Below, piece by piece: positions 1 to 9,433 of a DNA stretch of 64,000 bases. Location of the stretch: the NCBI RefSeq assembly GCF_032463525.1, contig NZ_CP135971.1, positions 4,962,501 through 5,026,500 on the forward strand. Reading direction: 5' to 3'. The notes under the pieces are model-generated. The model did no database searches and was not told the origin of the DNA. It worked only from the letters and a program-made list of their open reading frames with translations. Numbering within the stretch: the stretch's first letter is position 1; each line of letters begins with the position of its first letter. This DNA comes from Pseudomonas sp. DTU_2021_1001937_2_SI_NGA_ILE_001 (lineage in GTDB: Bacteria > Pseudomonadota > Gammaproteobacteria > Pseudomonadales > Pseudomonadaceae). The position numbers and the translations under genes were made by a program.

Positions 1-1
1 T

Positions 2-466
2 GCGCCTAACGACGAGCTGCGCAACAAGCTGGTACCGCTGAACAAGAAATACCCCCTGAGCGTGCTGCTCGACTCCTGCCGCCGCTACATGGCTGCGTTG
101 GGTGAAAAGCGCGTGCTGACCATCGAGTACACCCTGCTCAAGGATGTCAACGACCAGCCCCAGCACGCCATCGAGATGATCGAGCTGCTCAAGGACACCC
201 CTTGCAAGATCAACCTCATCCCGTTCAACCCGTTCCCGCATTCCGGTTACGAGCGGCCTAGCAACAACGCCATCCGCCGCTTCCAGGACATGCTGCACAA
301 CGCCGGCTACAACGTCACCGTACGGACTACCCGTGGCGAAGACATCGATGCCGCCTGTGGCCAGCTGGTCGGCCAGGTGATGGACCGCACACGGCGCAGC
401 GAACGCTACATCGCCGTTCGCGAGCTTGAAGCCGGGACCGGGCAGGACCGTCGCGCGGCTTCTTGA
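2..466 (+). CDS. rlmN: RlmN, 23S rRNA/tRNA adenine-C2 methyltransferase (C-terminal part)
   Basis: The left edge cuts this gene; the reading frame is open from base 2 to the stop at 464-466. The visible residues are the C-terminal half of the radical-SAM methyltransferase RlmN, which methylates C2 of A2503 in 23S rRNA and A37 of some tRNAs. Recognisable stretches are YTLLKDVND, the [17 protein letters not shown] region and the TRRSERY tail. The CxxxC cluster motif lies upstream, outside the window. The end, [15 protein letters not shown], carries a Cys in the position of the family's resolving cysteine. It sits 23 bases before pilW, the usual gamma-proteobacterial order. Confidence 0.93.
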   Translation, partial: APNDELRNKLVPLNKKYPLSVLLDSCRRYMAALGEKRVLTIEYTLLKDVNDQPQHAIEMIELLKDTPCKINLIPFNPFPHSGYERPSNNAIRRFQDMLHNAGYNVTVRTTRGEDIDAACGQLVGQVMDRTRRSERYIAVRELEAGTGQDRRAAS

Positions 467-489
467 ACCTGACTGCAAAGAGAGACTCC

Positions 490-1248
490 ATGTCTGTGCG
501 TGCCTCGCTGCTGTTATGTTTCGCCTTCTGGCTGGCAGGATGTGTTTCGTCGGGTGACGTCAACCCGTTGTCCACCAGCAAGGGGCGCGAAGAAGCACGC
601 AAGGCCTATGTGCAACTGGGGCTGGGGTATCTGCAGGAAGGGCAGACCGAGCGCGCCAAGGTGCCCTTGAAGAAGGCTCTGGACCTCGACGGCAACGACC
701 CTGATGCCAATGCCGCCCTGGCCCTGGTGTTCCAGGCCGAGATGGAGCCGAAGCTGGCCGACGAGTACTACCTCAAGGCGATCGCCGCCAGCAAGGGCGA
801 TGCACGCATAGTCAACAACTACGGCAGTTTTCTCTACGAGCAGGGGCGTTATAAGGACGCTTACGCGCGTTTCGAACAGGCCGCCGCCGATAACCTGTAT
901 CCTGAGCGCTCCCGCGTCTTCGAAAGCCTTGGCATGACCGCCCTGAAGCTCGGGCAGCGTGAACAGGCTCGTGAGCATTTCACCCGTGCCCTGCGTCTGG
1001 ACCGGCGTCAGCCGCGCGCGTTGCTGGAAATGGCAGAGCTGTATTACGAAGATGGGCAGTACGTCCCGGCGCGTGAATACTACGAACGTTACAGTCAGCT
1101 CAGCCAGCAGAACGCTCGCAGCCTGCTGCTCGGCCTGCGCCTGGCGAAGATCTACGAAGACCGCAACACTGCAGCCAGTTATGGTCTGCAGTTGAAAAGA
1201 CTCTATCCCGGTACGCCGGAATATCAGCAATACCTGTCGGAGCAATGA
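490..1248 (+). CDS. pilW: PilW/PilF, type IV pilus biogenesis TPR lipoprotein
   Basis: This is a 252-residue outer-membrane lipoprotein of the type IV pilus pilotin family (PilF in P. aeruginosa, PilW elsewhere), needed to localise and multimerise the PilQ secretin. A short signal peptide ends in a lipobox (LAGC) at about residues 12-15. Consecutive tetratricopeptide repeats follow, for example the stretch around ARKAYVQLGLGYLQEG and EQAREHFTRALRL. I chose ATG 490, preceded by AAGAGAGA, over the in-frame TTG at 463: it gives the right signal-peptide length and the same size I recall for PilF. The gene overlaps rodZ by 4 bases (ATGA), so the two are probably translationally coupled. Confidence 0.92.
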   Translation: MSVRASLLLCFAFWLAGCVSSGDVNPLSTSKGREEARKAYVQLGLGYLQEGQTERAKVPLKKALDLDGNDPDANAALALVFQAEMEPKLADEYYLKAIAASKGDARIVNNYGSFLYEQGRYKDAYARFEQAAADNLYPERSRVFESLGMTALKLGQREQAREHFTRALRLDRRQPRALLEMAELYYEDGQYVPAREYYERYSQLSQQNARSLLLGLRLAKIYEDRNTAASYGLQLKRLYPGTPEYQQYLSEQ

Positions 1249-2285
1249 TGAAAACGGCGCATCCCGAAGTTGTAGCAGCCCATCGCGCAAATCCTGGGGA
1301 GACCCTGCGCCAGGCCCGTGAGCATCAGAATTGGTCGTTGCCTGACGTGGCCCACCGGCTCAACCTCACCGTCTCCTCGTTGAACCACGTCGAGAACGGC
1401 GATTTCGACAGGCTGCCCGGTCACACCTTCGCGCGCGGCTATGTGCGGGCCTATGCCAAGCTGCTGGGTCTCGACCAGGCTGCGCTGGTCGCGCAGTTCG
1501 ACCAGTACACCGGTACCGACGGCAAGGGCAGCGAAGTCCACTCGCTGGGGCGTATCGAAGAGCCGGTGCGGCTGTCGCACAACATCCTGCGTATCGTCAG
1601 CCTGCTGTTGCTGCTGGTGCTGGTCGGTGGCGGCTTCCTCTGGTGGCAGGACCAGGCTGCACAGCGTGGCAAGGACCTCACCGGCCTGGTGATGGAGCAC
1701 GTCGAAGTCGAAAGCGCCGATGGCACCACGCAGATTCACCCGATCGACGAGCCGCAGCAACCGGCCCCGGCGCCAGCTCAAGCCAGCGAGGGGGGCAGCG
1801 CGCCACTGCCGTTGAACCCGTCCTCGACCGCGGCGCCGGCCCCTGAGTCCATCGCCAGCGCTCCTGCGCCAGCCGTCCAGGCGCCGGGTGCCCCGTCCAC
1901 CACCCCTGCGACCCCGGCAGCCCAGGGCAGCAGCACTCAGCAGGCCTCCAGCGCCCCGAGCGTAGCGCACACCCCGGCAGGCACGGCCCCGGCGGCGCCT
2001 TCCGCACCGGCCTCTTCCGAGCCTATCGCGCCGATCCTGCCGGGTTCCGCCCAGGTCACCATGAAGTTCACCGCCGACTGCTGGACCCAGGTGACCGACG
2101 GTAATGGCAAGGTGCTGGTCAGTGCCCTCAAGCGCAAGGGCGAAAACCTCGAAGTCAGCGGTAAGCCGCCGTTTTCGGTCCGCCTGGGCTTCGCACGAGG
2201 GGCCGAGGTCAGTTATAACGGACAGCCTGTAGACGTCGCTCCATTCACCACCGGCGAAACCGCTCGCCTGAAGCTAGGGCAATAA
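1245..2285 (+). CDS. rodZ: RodZ-like cytoskeletal/morphogenesis protein
   Basis: The 346-residue protein has the RodZ layout. An N-terminal helix-turn-helix of the Xre type (about residues 14-85, GETLRQAREHQNWSLPDVA) is followed by one membrane span at about 113-133. Next comes a long Pro/Ala/Ser-rich periplasmic linker (about 165-260) and a C-terminal DUF4115 domain (FTADCWTQVTDGNGKVL). RodZ bridges MreB to the elongasome and helps set rod shape. The start overlaps the pilW stop. The linker's low complexity explains why many spurious open frames cross this stretch. ATG 1248 is an equally possible start. Confidence 0.9.
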   Translation: MMKTAHPEVVAAHRANPGETLRQAREHQNWSLPDVAHRLNLTVSSLNHVENGDFDRLPGHTFARGYVRAYAKLLGLDQAALVAQFDQYTGTDGKGSEVHSLGRIEEPVRLSHNILRIVSLLLLLVLVGGGFLWWQDQAAQRGKDLTGLVMEHVEVESADGTTQIHPIDEPQQPAPAPAQASEGGSAPLPLNPSSTAAPAPESIASAPAPAVQAPGAPSTTPATPAAQGSSTQQASSAPSVAHTPAGTAPAAPSAPASSEPIAPILPGSAQVTMKFTADCWTQVTDGNGKVLVSALKRKGENLEVSGKPPFSVRLGFARGAEVSYNGQPVDVAPFTTGETARLKLGQ

Positions 2286-2288
2286 GTC

Positions 2289-3398
2289 ATGCACGGCCAT
2301 TCCCCCATCAAGCGTCGCGAATCCAGAAAGATCTGGGTCGGTTCCGTACCGGTCGGTGGCGATGCCCCGATCGCCGTGCAGAGCATGACCAACAGCGACA
2401 CCAACGACGTCGCCGCCACGGTCGCGCAGATCAACCGTCTGGAAGCTGCCGGTGTCGACATCGTGCGCGTTTCGGTGCCGGACATGGACGCCGCCGAGGC
2501 GTTCGGGCGCATCAAGCAGCAGGTCAAGGTGCCGCTGGTCGCCGACATCCACTTCGACTACCGCATTGCCCTGCGCGTGGCCGAGCTGGGTGTCGACTGC
2601 CTGCGCATCAACCCCGGCAACATTGGCCGTGAGGATCGCGTCAAGGCGGTGGTCGATGCGGCGCGTGACCGTGGTATCCCGATCCGCATCGGCGTCAACG
2701 CCGGTTCGCTGGAAAAGGACCTGCAGAAGAAATACGGCGAACCGACCCCCGAAGCGCTGGTCGAGTCCGCACTGCGCCATGTCGAGCACCTGGACCGCCT
2801 GAACTTCCAGGACTTCAAGGTCAGCGTGAAGGCGTCCGACGTGTTCATGGCCGTCGAGGCCTACCGCCAGCTGGCGCGGCAGATCGTCCAGCCCCTGCAC
2901 CTGGGCATCACCGAAGCCGGTGGCCTGCGCTCCGGCACGGTGAAGTCCGCCGTGGGCCTGGGGATGCTGCTTGCCGAAGGGATTGGCGATACTATCCGCA
3001 TCTCGCTGGCCGCCGACCCGGTGGAAGAGGTCAAGGTCGGTTACGACATCCTCAAGTCGCTGCACCTGCGTTCCCGTGGTATCAACTTCATCGCCTGCCC
3101 GAGCTGCTCGCGGCAGAACTTCGATGTGGTCAAGACCATGAACGAACTCGAAGGTCGCCTGGAGGACCTGCTGGTGCCCATGGATGTCGCGGTCATCGGC
3201 TGCGTGGTCAATGGCCCGGGTGAAGCCAAGGAGGCCCATATCGGCCTGACCGGTGGCAGCCCGAACCTGATCTACATCGATGGCAAGCCGTCGCAGAAGC
3301 TGGGTAACGAGAACCTCGTCTCCGAACTGGAGCGCCTGATTCGCGAGAAGGCCGCTGAAAAGGCAGAAGCCGACGCCGCCGTGATCGTGCGCGGCTAA
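2289..3398 (+). CDS. ispG: IspG, 4-hydroxy-3-methylbut-2-enyl diphosphate synthase
   Basis: This 369-residue enzyme converts methylerythritol cyclodiphosphate to HMBPP, the penultimate step of the MEP isoprenoid pathway. The N-terminal TIM-barrel half begins [20 protein letters not shown]. The C-terminal half carries the [4Fe-4S] ligands: CPSC at about residues 270-273 and a third Cys in GCVVNGPGE at about 305. Length is normal for the bacterial single-subunit form. It starts 3 bases after the rodZ stop. The order rodZ-ispG-hisS-yfgM-bamB-der is conserved in gamma-proteobacteria. Confidence 0.97.
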   Translation: MHGHSPIKRRESRKIWVGSVPVGGDAPIAVQSMTNSDTNDVAATVAQINRLEAAGVDIVRVSVPDMDAAEAFGRIKQQVKVPLVADIHFDYRIALRVAELGVDCLRINPGNIGREDRVKAVVDAARDRGIPIRIGVNAGSLEKDLQKKYGEPTPEALVESALRHVEHLDRLNFQDFKVSVKASDVFMAVEAYRQLARQIVQPLHLGITEAGGLRSGTVKSAVGLGMLLAEGIGDTIRISLAADPVEEVKVGYDILKSLHLRSRGINFIACPSCSRQNFDVVKTMNELEGRLEDLLVPMDVAVIGCVVNGPGEAKEAHIGLTGGSPNLIYIDGKPSQKLGNENLVSELERLIREKAAEKAEADAAVIVRG

Positions 3399-3420
3399 TC
3401 AAGATTGCTAAGGATTTTTT

Positions 3421-4710
3421 GTGAGTAAGTCTCTGCAAGCCATTCGTGGCATGAACGACATCCTGCCCGAGCAGACCCCGCTGTGGCGCTATTTCGAAGG
3501 CACCGTATCGGGTCTGCTGGATAACTACGGCTATCGGCAGATCCGTATGCCGATCGTCGAGTTCACCGAGCTGTTCAAGCGCTCTATCGGTGAAGTGACC
3601 GATATCGTCGAAAAAGAGATGTACACCTTCGCCGACCGCAACGGCGATTCCCTGACCCTGCGCCCCGAAGGCACCGCAGCCTGCGTGCGTGCGGTGCTGG
3701 AGCACGGCATCACTGGCGGTGGCCAGGTGCAGAAACTCTGGTACATCGGCCCGATGTTCCGCCACGAGCGCCCGCAGAAGGGCCGCTACCGGCAGTTCCA
3801 CCAGATCGGTGTGGAAGTCTTCAACCTCGACGGCCCGGACATCGACGCCGAGCTGATCGTGCTGACCTGGCGCCTGTGGGGGCAGTTGGGCATTCGTGAT
3901 GCGGTCAAGCTCGAACTCAACAGCCTGGGCACCAGCGAGGCGCGTGCCCGCTACCGTGACGCCCTGGTCGAATTCCTTGCCGCACGGCATGATCAGCTCG
4001 ACGAAGACAGCCAGCGTCGTCTGAAGACCAATCCGCTGCGTATTCTCGACACCAAGAGCCCGGAAACCCAGGCCCTGTTGGTAGACGCGCCGAAACTGGC
4101 CGACTACCTCGACGAAGAGTCGCGGGTGCATTTCGAAGGTCTCAAGGCGCGTCTGGATGCCGCTGGCATTCCTTACGTGATCAACCCCAAGCTGGTTCGC
4201 GGCCTGGATTACTACAGCAAGACCGTATTCGAGTGGGTCACCGACAAGCTGGGTGCCCAGGGCACCGTTTGCGCCGGTGGCCGCTACGACGGCCTGGTCG
4301 AGCAGATGGGCGGCAAGCCGACGGCAGGCGTAGGCTTCGCCATGGGCATCGAGCGCCTGGTTTTGCTGCTGGAAACCCTGGAGCAAGTGCCGGCCGATCT
4401 GGCCCGCCAGGTCGACGTCTACCTCTGCGCCTTCGGTGAGCAGGCCGAGCTGGCTGCCCTGGCGCTGACCGAGCAGGTGCGTGACCAGTTGCCCAACCTG
4501 CGGCTGCAGGTCAACGCCGGCGCCGGCAGTTTCAAGAGCCAGTTCAAGAAAGCCGACAAGAGCGGCGCACTGTTCGCACTGATCCTGGGCGAAGAAGAAC
4601 TGGCCAACCGGCAGATCGGTGTCAAGCCGCTGCGCGGGCAGGGCGAGCAACAGAACATTGCCTGGGAGGCTCTGGCCGAGCACCTGGCGAACAGCCTGGC
4701 ACAGGCTTGA
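3421..4710 (+). CDS. hisS: HisS, histidyl-tRNA synthetase
   Basis: The 429-residue class II aminoacyl-tRNA synthetase charges tRNA-His. It starts at GTG 3421 after AAGGATT. Visible motifs are the N-terminal [15 protein letters not shown], motif 2 ([17 protein letters not shown]), the histidine-binding signature [13 protein letters not shown] and motif 3 ([14 protein letters not shown]). A C-terminal anticodon-binding domain follows (about residues 335-425). Length is typical. The gene lies 22 bases from ispG and 38 bases from yfgM in the same run. Confidence 0.97.
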   Translation: MSKSLQAIRGMNDILPEQTPLWRYFEGTVSGLLDNYGYRQIRMPIVEFTELFKRSIGEVTDIVEKEMYTFADRNGDSLTLRPEGTAACVRAVLEHGITGGGQVQKLWYIGPMFRHERPQKGRYRQFHQIGVEVFNLDGPDIDAELIVLTWRLWGQLGIRDAVKLELNSLGTSEARARYRDALVEFLAARHDQLDEDSQRRLKTNPLRILDTKSPETQALLVDAPKLADYLDEESRVHFEGLKARLDAAGIPYVINPKLVRGLDYYSKTVFEWVTDKLGAQGTVCAGGRYDGLVEQMGGKPTAGVGFAMGIERLVLLLETLEQVPADLARQVDVYLCAFGEQAELAALALTEQVRDQLPNLRLQVNAGAGSFKSQFKKADKSGALFALILGEEELANRQIGVKPLRGQGEQQNIAWEALAEHLANSLAQA

Positions 4711-4748
4711 ACGAATAAAACAGCTGATTTGGCGATAGGAGTATTGGG

Positions 4749-5390
4749 GTGTCGCGTACCGAAGATGAAGAGCTGGCGGTAATGAAGGACTGGTGGCAGC
4801 GTAACGGCAAACCCCTGGTAACTGGCGGTCTGCTGGCGTTGATCGTGGTCTTCGGCTGGCAGTACTGGCAAAAGTATCAGCGTACCCAGGCCGCCAACGC
4901 CTCGGTGCTCTACCAGCAACTGCTGGAAACTTCGCTGACGCCGACCGGTGAGGCTGATCCTGCTCGCGTGGCCGACCTGGCCGGCAAGCTCAAGAGCGAA
5001 TACGGCGGCACCGCCTACGCGCAATACGCCAGCCTGTTCGTCGCCAAGGTCGCGGTAGACACCGGCAAGCTGGACGACGCGGCCGCCGAACTCAAGGCTG
5101 TAGCCGACAAGCCCGCCAACGCCACCCTCGGCGAGATCGCCCGTCAGCGCCTGGCACGTGTGCTGGCTGCGCAGAACAAGGCCGAAGACGCGCTCAAGCT
5201 GCTTGCTGGCGACGCCGACAAAGCGTTCCTGGCCAGCCGTGAAGAACTCAAGGGTGACCTGCTGGTGCAACTCGGTCGTACCGACGAAGCCCATGCGGCG
5301 TACCAAAAGGCCAAGTCCGCGCTGTCGCCCGACGCCGCGGTGGGTGGCCTGCAAATGAAGCTCGACGATCTGGCCAAAGGGGATGCGTGA
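4749..5390 (+). CDS. yfgM: YfgM-like tetratricopeptide membrane protein (ancillary SecYEG translocon subunit)
   Basis: The 213-residue protein starts at GTG 4749 after AGGAG. It has a short cytoplasmic N-terminus, one transmembrane helix at about residues 23-40 and a periplasmic domain of TPR-like helices (DUF2133). In E. coli, YfgM sits at the Sec translocon with PpiD and affects envelope stress signalling; the assignment here rests on domain layout and on its place between hisS and bamB. Its last codons overlap the most upstream possible bamB start, so the two genes are coupled. Confidence 0.88.
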   Translation: MSRTEDEELAVMKDWWQRNGKPLVTGGLLALIVVFGWQYWQKYQRTQAANASVLYQQLLETSLTPTGEADPARVADLAGKLKSEYGGTAYAQYASLFVAKVAVDTGKLDDAAAELKAVADKPANATLGEIARQRLARVLAAQNKAEDALKLLAGDADKAFLASREELKGDLLVQLGRTDEAHAAYQKAKSALSPDAAVGGLQMKLDDLAKGDA

Positions 5391-5391
5391 C

Positions 5392-6537
5392 GTGATTCGT
5401 TGGAAACATGCAGCATTGCTGGCTCTGGCCGTTATGGCCGTGGGTTGCAGCAGCAACAGCAAGAAGGAATTGCCTCCGGCCGAGCTGACCAGCTTCAAGG
5501 AGGAGGTCGTCCTGCAGAAGAAGTGGAGCCATTCGGTCGGTGACGGCCAGGGCAAGACTTACAACATGCTGGTACCGGCCATCGACGGTGACCGTATCTA
5601 CGCCGCCGACGTGACCGGCGAGATCGTCGCCCTGGATCGCATGACCGGCGAGACGCTGTGGAAGAAGGATCTGGACCTGCCGGTGTCCGGCGCCGTGGGG
5701 GTCGGTTACGGCCTGCTGACCATCGGCACCCTCAAGGGTGAAGTGGTGGCTCTGGACTCCAGCACCGGTGACGAGAAATGGCGTGCACGGGTGACCAGTG
5801 AAGTACTGGCGCCACCGGCCAACAACGGCGACGTGGTGGTGGTACAGACCCAGGATGACCGCGTGATTGGCCTGGATGCCTACACGGGCTCGCAACGCTG
5901 GATCTACGAAAGCACACCGGCGGTGCTGACCCTGCGTGGCACCGGCGCGCCGATCGTGACCAACCGCCTGGCCGTGGCCGGCCTGTCCACCGGCAAGGTG
6001 GTGGCGTTGGACATCAGCAATGGCGTACCGGTCTGGGAGCAACGCGTTGCCATCCCGCAAGGTCGTTCGGAGCTGGAGCGCGTGGTCGACATCGACGGCG
6101 GTCTGCTGCTGTCTGGCGGTACCCTGTACGTAGCCAGCTACCAAGGCCGCGTCGCCGGCCTGGACCTGCAGAGCGGTCGCGTGCTGTGGCAGCGCGATGC
6201 GTCGAGCTACGATGGCGTGGCGCAGGGCTTCGGCAGCGTCTACGTGAGCCTGGCTTCGGGCACCGTGGAAGGCATCGACGAGCGTTCGTCCACCGCGCTG
6301 TGGAGCAACGATTCGCTGGCCCGTCGTCAGCTGAGCGCCCCTGAGGTGTTCTCCAGCTACGTGGCCGTGGGTGACTTCGAGGGTTACCTGCACCTGCTGA
6401 GCCAGGTGGACGGCCGCTTCGTCGGGCGTGAGCGCATCGACAGCGACGGCCTGCGGGCACGCCCGCTGGTGGTCGGCGACATGATCTACGTGTATGGCAA
6501 CAGTGGCAAACTCGAAGCCCTGACCATCAAGCAATGA
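5392..6537 (+). CDS. bamB: BamB, outer-membrane assembly beta-propeller lipoprotein
   Basis: BamB is the PQQ-repeat beta-propeller lipoprotein of the BAM complex that assists BamA in inserting outer-membrane proteins. The signal peptide ends in a lipobox (AVGC), then repeated propeller blades follow, with motifs such as GEIVALDRMTGETLWKKDL and GKVVALDISNGVPVW. I chose GTG 5392 because AAGGGGA lies about 7 bases upstream. The alternative ATG at 5383 overlaps yfgM and has the ribosome-binding sequence directly abutting it. The product is about 381 residues, normal for Pseudomonas BamB. A perfect 9-bp inverted repeat follows the stop. Confidence 0.95.
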   Translation: MIRWKHAALLALAVMAVGCSSNSKKELPPAELTSFKEEVVLQKKWSHSVGDGQGKTYNMLVPAIDGDRIYAADVTGEIVALDRMTGETLWKKDLDLPVSGAVGVGYGLLTIGTLKGEVVALDSSTGDEKWRARVTSEVLAPPANNGDVVVVQTQDDRVIGLDAYTGSQRWIYESTPAVLTLRGTGAPIVTNRLAVAGLSTGKVVALDISNGVPVWEQRVAIPQGRSELERVVDIDGGLLLSGGTLYVASYQGRVAGLDLQSGRVLWQRDASSYDGVAQGFGSVYVSLASGTVEGIDERSSTALWSNDSLARRQLSAPEVFSSYVAVGDFEGYLHLLSQVDGRFVGRERIDSDGLRARPLVVGDMIYVYGNSGKLEALTIKQ

Positions 6538-6544
6538 TCGCCAA

Positions 6545-6567
6545 GGCCGGAGCTGCCCGCTCCGGCC
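6545..6567 (+). repeat. 9-bp perfect inverted repeat after bamB
   Basis: GGCCGGAGC and GCTCCGGCC form a perfect 9-bp stem with the 5-base loop TGCCC, starting 7 bases after the bamB stop. There is no following T-run, so it is more likely an mRNA-stabilising hairpin than a full intrinsic terminator. Confidence 0.6.
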
Positions 6568-6618
6568 GACCCTGCTCCGGCAGGGCTGCGGGCTCTTCGG
6601 AACCCGCCCAGAACTCCG

Positions 6619-6641
6619 GCCGCTGCCTAGCAGCGGCTTTT
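6619..6641 (+). terminator. Intrinsic terminator between bamB and der
   Basis: A 7-bp stem (GCCGCTG / CAGCGGC) with loop CCTAG is followed directly by TTTTG. It lies 33 bases before the der start, so it would separate der from the upstream run or attenuate read-through. Confidence 0.7.
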
Positions 6642-6673
6642 GTATTTTCTGAAATAACGCAGTGGAGAGCCGC

Positions 6674-8158
6674 ATGGTTCCCGTAATCGCCCTGGTGGGC
6701 CGACCGAACGTCGGCAAGTCCACCATGTTCAACCGCTTGACCCGAACCCGAGACGCCATCGTCGGCGACCTTTCCGGTCTGACCCGAGATCGCCAGTACG
6801 GAGAGGCGAAGTGGAAAGGGCGCTCGTACATTCTGATCGACACCGGTGGTATCTCCGGCGACGAGCACGGCATGGATGAAAAGATGGCCGAGCAGTCGCT
6901 GATGGCCATCGAGGAGGCCGATGTCGTCCTGTTCCTGGTCGATGCCAAGGCCGGCTATACCGCCGCCGACCAGATGATTGGCGAGCACCTGCGCAAGCGC
7001 AACAAACGCAGCTTCGTGATCGCCAACAAGATCGACAACATCGACGAAAACCTGGCCCGGGCCGAATTCAGCCCCATGGGTCTGGGTGACGCCATTCCGG
7101 TGGCCGGCGCCCATGGGCGTGGTGTTTCGCAGATGCTCGACATCGTCCTGCAGGGGCTGACCTGGGACGAAGACGAAGAAGCCGCTGCCGCCGAAGGCGA
7201 GGAAGACGAAGAGGTCGCCGAAGGCGAGGAAGCCAAGCGCATTCCTGGCCCGAGTGAAAAGGATGGCATCAAGATCGCCATCATCGGTCGCCCCAACGTT
7301 GGCAAGTCGACGCTGGTCAACCGCATGCTCGGTGAAGACCGCGTCATCGTCTACGACCAGCCCGGCACCACCCGCGACAGTATCTACATTCCGTTCGAGC
7401 GCAATGAAGAGAAGTACACCCTGATCGACACCGCCGGGGTGCGCAAGCGCGGCAAGATCCACGAGGAAGTCGAGAAGTTCTCGGTGGTCAAGACCCTGCA
7501 GGCCATCAAGGACGCCAACGTGGTGATCTTCGTGATGGACGCTCGTGAAGGCGTGGTCGACCACGACCTGAACCTGCTCGGTTTCGCCCTGGAGTCTGGC
7601 CGTGCCATGGTCATCGCCCTCAACAAGTGGGACGGCATGACCCCTGGCGAGCGCGACTACGTGAAGATCGAACTGGAGCGCCGGCTGTTCTTCGTCGACT
7701 TCGCCGACATCCACTTCATTTCTGCGTTGCACGGCACCGGTGTGGGTAACCTGTACGCTTCGGTACAGAACGCCTTCAAGTCGGCGGTGACCCGCTGGCC
7801 GACCAGCCGCCTGACGCAGATTCTCGAAGATGCGGTCAGCGACCATGCGCCGCCGATGGTCAATGGCCGACGCATCAAGCTGCGCTATGCCCACCTCGGT
7901 GGTGCCAACCCGCCGCTGATCGTGATCCACGGCAACCAGGTCGAGGCCGTGCCCAAGTCCTACGTGCGCTACCTGGAGAACACCTACCGCCGCGTGCTCA
8001 AGCTGGTCGGTACGCCGATCCGCATCGAGTTCAAGGGCAGCGACAACCCGTACGAGCACATCAAGAACAAGCTGACCGACCGCCAGGTCAACAAGAAGCG
8101 CCGCCTGATGTCGCACCACAAGAAGGCCGACAAGAAGCGCCGCGACAAGAAGCGTTGA
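6674..8158 (+). CDS. der: Der (EngA), double-domain ribosome assembly GTPase
   Basis: Der is the tandem GTPase needed for 50S subunit maturation. Two complete G domains are visible. Each has GRPNVGKS as G1 (about residues 8-15 and 205-212), DTGG or DTAG as G3, and NK.D as G4 (NKID, NKWD). They are joined by an acidic linker rich in Glu and Asp (about 165-190). A C-terminal KH-like domain and a Lys/Arg-rich tail follow. I chose ATG 6674, with GGAGAG 5 bases upstream, over GTG 6662. Length of about 494 residues fits Pseudomonas Der. Confidence 0.96.
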   Translation: MVPVIALVGRPNVGKSTMFNRLTRTRDAIVGDLSGLTRDRQYGEAKWKGRSYILIDTGGISGDEHGMDEKMAEQSLMAIEEADVVLFLVDAKAGYTAADQMIGEHLRKRNKRSFVIANKIDNIDENLARAEFSPMGLGDAIPVAGAHGRGVSQMLDIVLQGLTWDEDEEAAAAEGEEDEEVAEGEEAKRIPGPSEKDGIKIAIIGRPNVGKSTLVNRMLGEDRVIVYDQPGTTRDSIYIPFERNEEKYTLIDTAGVRKRGKIHEEVEKFSVVKTLQAIKDANVVIFVMDAREGVVDHDLNLLGFALESGRAMVIALNKWDGMTPGERDYVKIELERRLFFVDFADIHFISALHGTGVGNLYASVQNAFKSAVTRWPTSRLTQILEDAVSDHAPPMVNGRRIKLRYAHLGGANPPLIVIHGNQVEAVPKSYVRYLENTYRRVLKLVGTPIRIEFKGSDNPYEHIKNKLTDRQVNKKRRLMSHHKKADKKRRDKKR

Positions 8159-8162
8159 AGCT

Positions 8163-8232
8163 GCGGCAAGCCAGAGCGCACGGCGAGGCGCTTTTGCTTG
8201 CTCTCGTAGCTTGCCGCTTGTAGCTTGCCGCT
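8163..8232 (+). repeat. Short direct and inverted repeats between der and the aminotransferase gene
   Basis: TAGCTTGCCGCT occurs twice, at 8207-8218 and 8221-8232, separated by two bases. GCGGCAAGC at 8163-8171 is the reverse complement of the GCTTGCCGC core of both copies, so either copy could pair with it. The function is unknown; it may be remnant intergenic repeat sequence. Confidence 0.6.
8175..8195 (+). terminator. Weak intrinsic terminator after der
   Basis: AGCGC and GCGCT form a 5-bp stem with an 8-base loop, followed by a T-tract that continues as TTTG. It lies 17 bases after the der stop. The stem is short, so efficiency is uncertain. Confidence 0.45.
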
Positions 8233-8284
8233 CGATCCTGCGCTAGGGTTGAACCCTTCGGTTCATCCCCAGCGCAGGCCTTCC

Positions 8285-9433
8285 ATGCTCGACAGCAAGT
8301 TGCCCAATGTGGGCACCACCATCTTTACCGTCATGTCTCAGCTCGCGGCGCAGACCGGGGCGATCAACCTGTCTCAGGGCTTTCCCGATTTCGATGGGCC
8401 GCAGGCGCTGCGCGATGCGGTGGGCCGGCACGTGGCCGAGGGACGCAACCAGTATTCACCGATGACCGGCCTGCCCGCCTTGCGCGAGCAGGTGGCGGCG
8501 AAGATCGCTCGCCTGTATGGCGCGCAGGTCGATGCCGACAGTGAGGTGACCATTACGCCCGGTGCCACCCAGGCCATCTTCTGCGCCGTGCAGGCGGTGA
8601 TCCGGCCCGGTGACGAGGTGATCGTCTTCGACCCCTGCTACGACAGCTATGAGCCCTCGGTGGAGCTGGCCGGCGGGCGCTGTGTGCATGTGCAGCTCGA
8701 TGCCCGGGATTTCTCCATCGACTGGCAGGCACTCAGCGATGCGCTGAGCCCGCGCACCCGCATGATCATCATCAACACGCCGCACAACCCTTGCGGTGCG
8801 TTGATCAGTCGAACCGAGCTGGATCAACTGGCCCGGCTGATCGCCGACCGTGACATCTACCTGATCAGCGACGAGGTCTACGAGCACCTGGTCTACGACG
8901 GCCGTCAGCATGCCAGTGTCCTGGCCCATGAGGCGCTGTATGCGCGGGCTTTCGTGGTCAGCTCGTTTGGCAAGACTTACCACGTCACCGGCTGGAAAAC
9001 CGGCTACGTGGTGGCGCCGTCGGCCTTGACCGCAGAGCTGCGCAAGGTGCACCAGTACGTGAGTTTTTGCGGCGTCACACCCTTGCAGTTCGCCCTGGCC
9101 GAGTTCATGGCCGAACACCCCGAGCATCTCGACGAGTTGCCAGGGTTCTACCAGGCCAAGCGGGATTTCTTCTGCAACCAACTGGCCGGCTCGCGCTTCA
9201 CCTTCCAGCCCGTGGCCGGCACCTACTTTCAGCTGGTGGACTATTCGCAGATCCGTCCAGACCTCAAGGATGTCGACATGGCCCTGTGGATGACCCGTGA
9301 GCACGGCGTGGCCAGCATTCCAGTCTCGGTGTTCTATCAGCAGCCGCCCGAAGGTCAGCGGCTGATTCGTCTGTGCTTCGCCAAACGTGAGGAGACGCTG
9401 CGCCAGGCAGCGGAAAAACTATGCGCGATCTGA
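8285..9433 (+). CDS. PLP-dependent aminotransferase (glutamine/methionine transaminase type, YbdL-like)
   Basis: The 382-residue protein is a fold-type I class I/II aminotransferase. It has the NLSQGFPDF opening of the kynurenine/glutamine transaminase K and YbdL group, NTPHNPCG in the substrate-binding region and the PLP lysine in SFGKTYHVTGWK (about residue 229). I started at ATG 8285 because MLDSKLPNVGTTIF matches the family start; the upstream in-frame ATG at 8225 lies in repeat-like sequence. The stop overlaps the next gene, an omega-amidase, by 13 bases. This supports a glutamine-transaminase/omega-amidase pair in which methionine is regenerated from its 2-oxo acid. The exact amino donor is inferred. 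Confidence 0.88.
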   Translation: MLDSKLPNVGTTIFTVMSQLAAQTGAINLSQGFPDFDGPQALRDAVGRHVAEGRNQYSPMTGLPALREQVAAKIARLYGAQVDADSEVTITPGATQAIFCAVQAVIRPGDEVIVFDPCYDSYEPSVELAGGRCVHVQLDARDFSIDWQALSDALSPRTRMIIINTPHNPCGALISRTELDQLARLIADRDIYLISDEVYEHLVYDGRQHASVLAHEALYARAFVVSSFGKTYHVTGWKTGYVVAPSALTAELRKVHQYVSFCGVTPLQFALAEFMAEHPEHLDELPGFYQAKRDFFCNQLAGSRFTFQPVAGTYFQLVDYSQIRPDLKDVDMALWMTREHGVASIPVSVFYQQPPEGQRLIRLCFAKREETLRQAAEKLCAI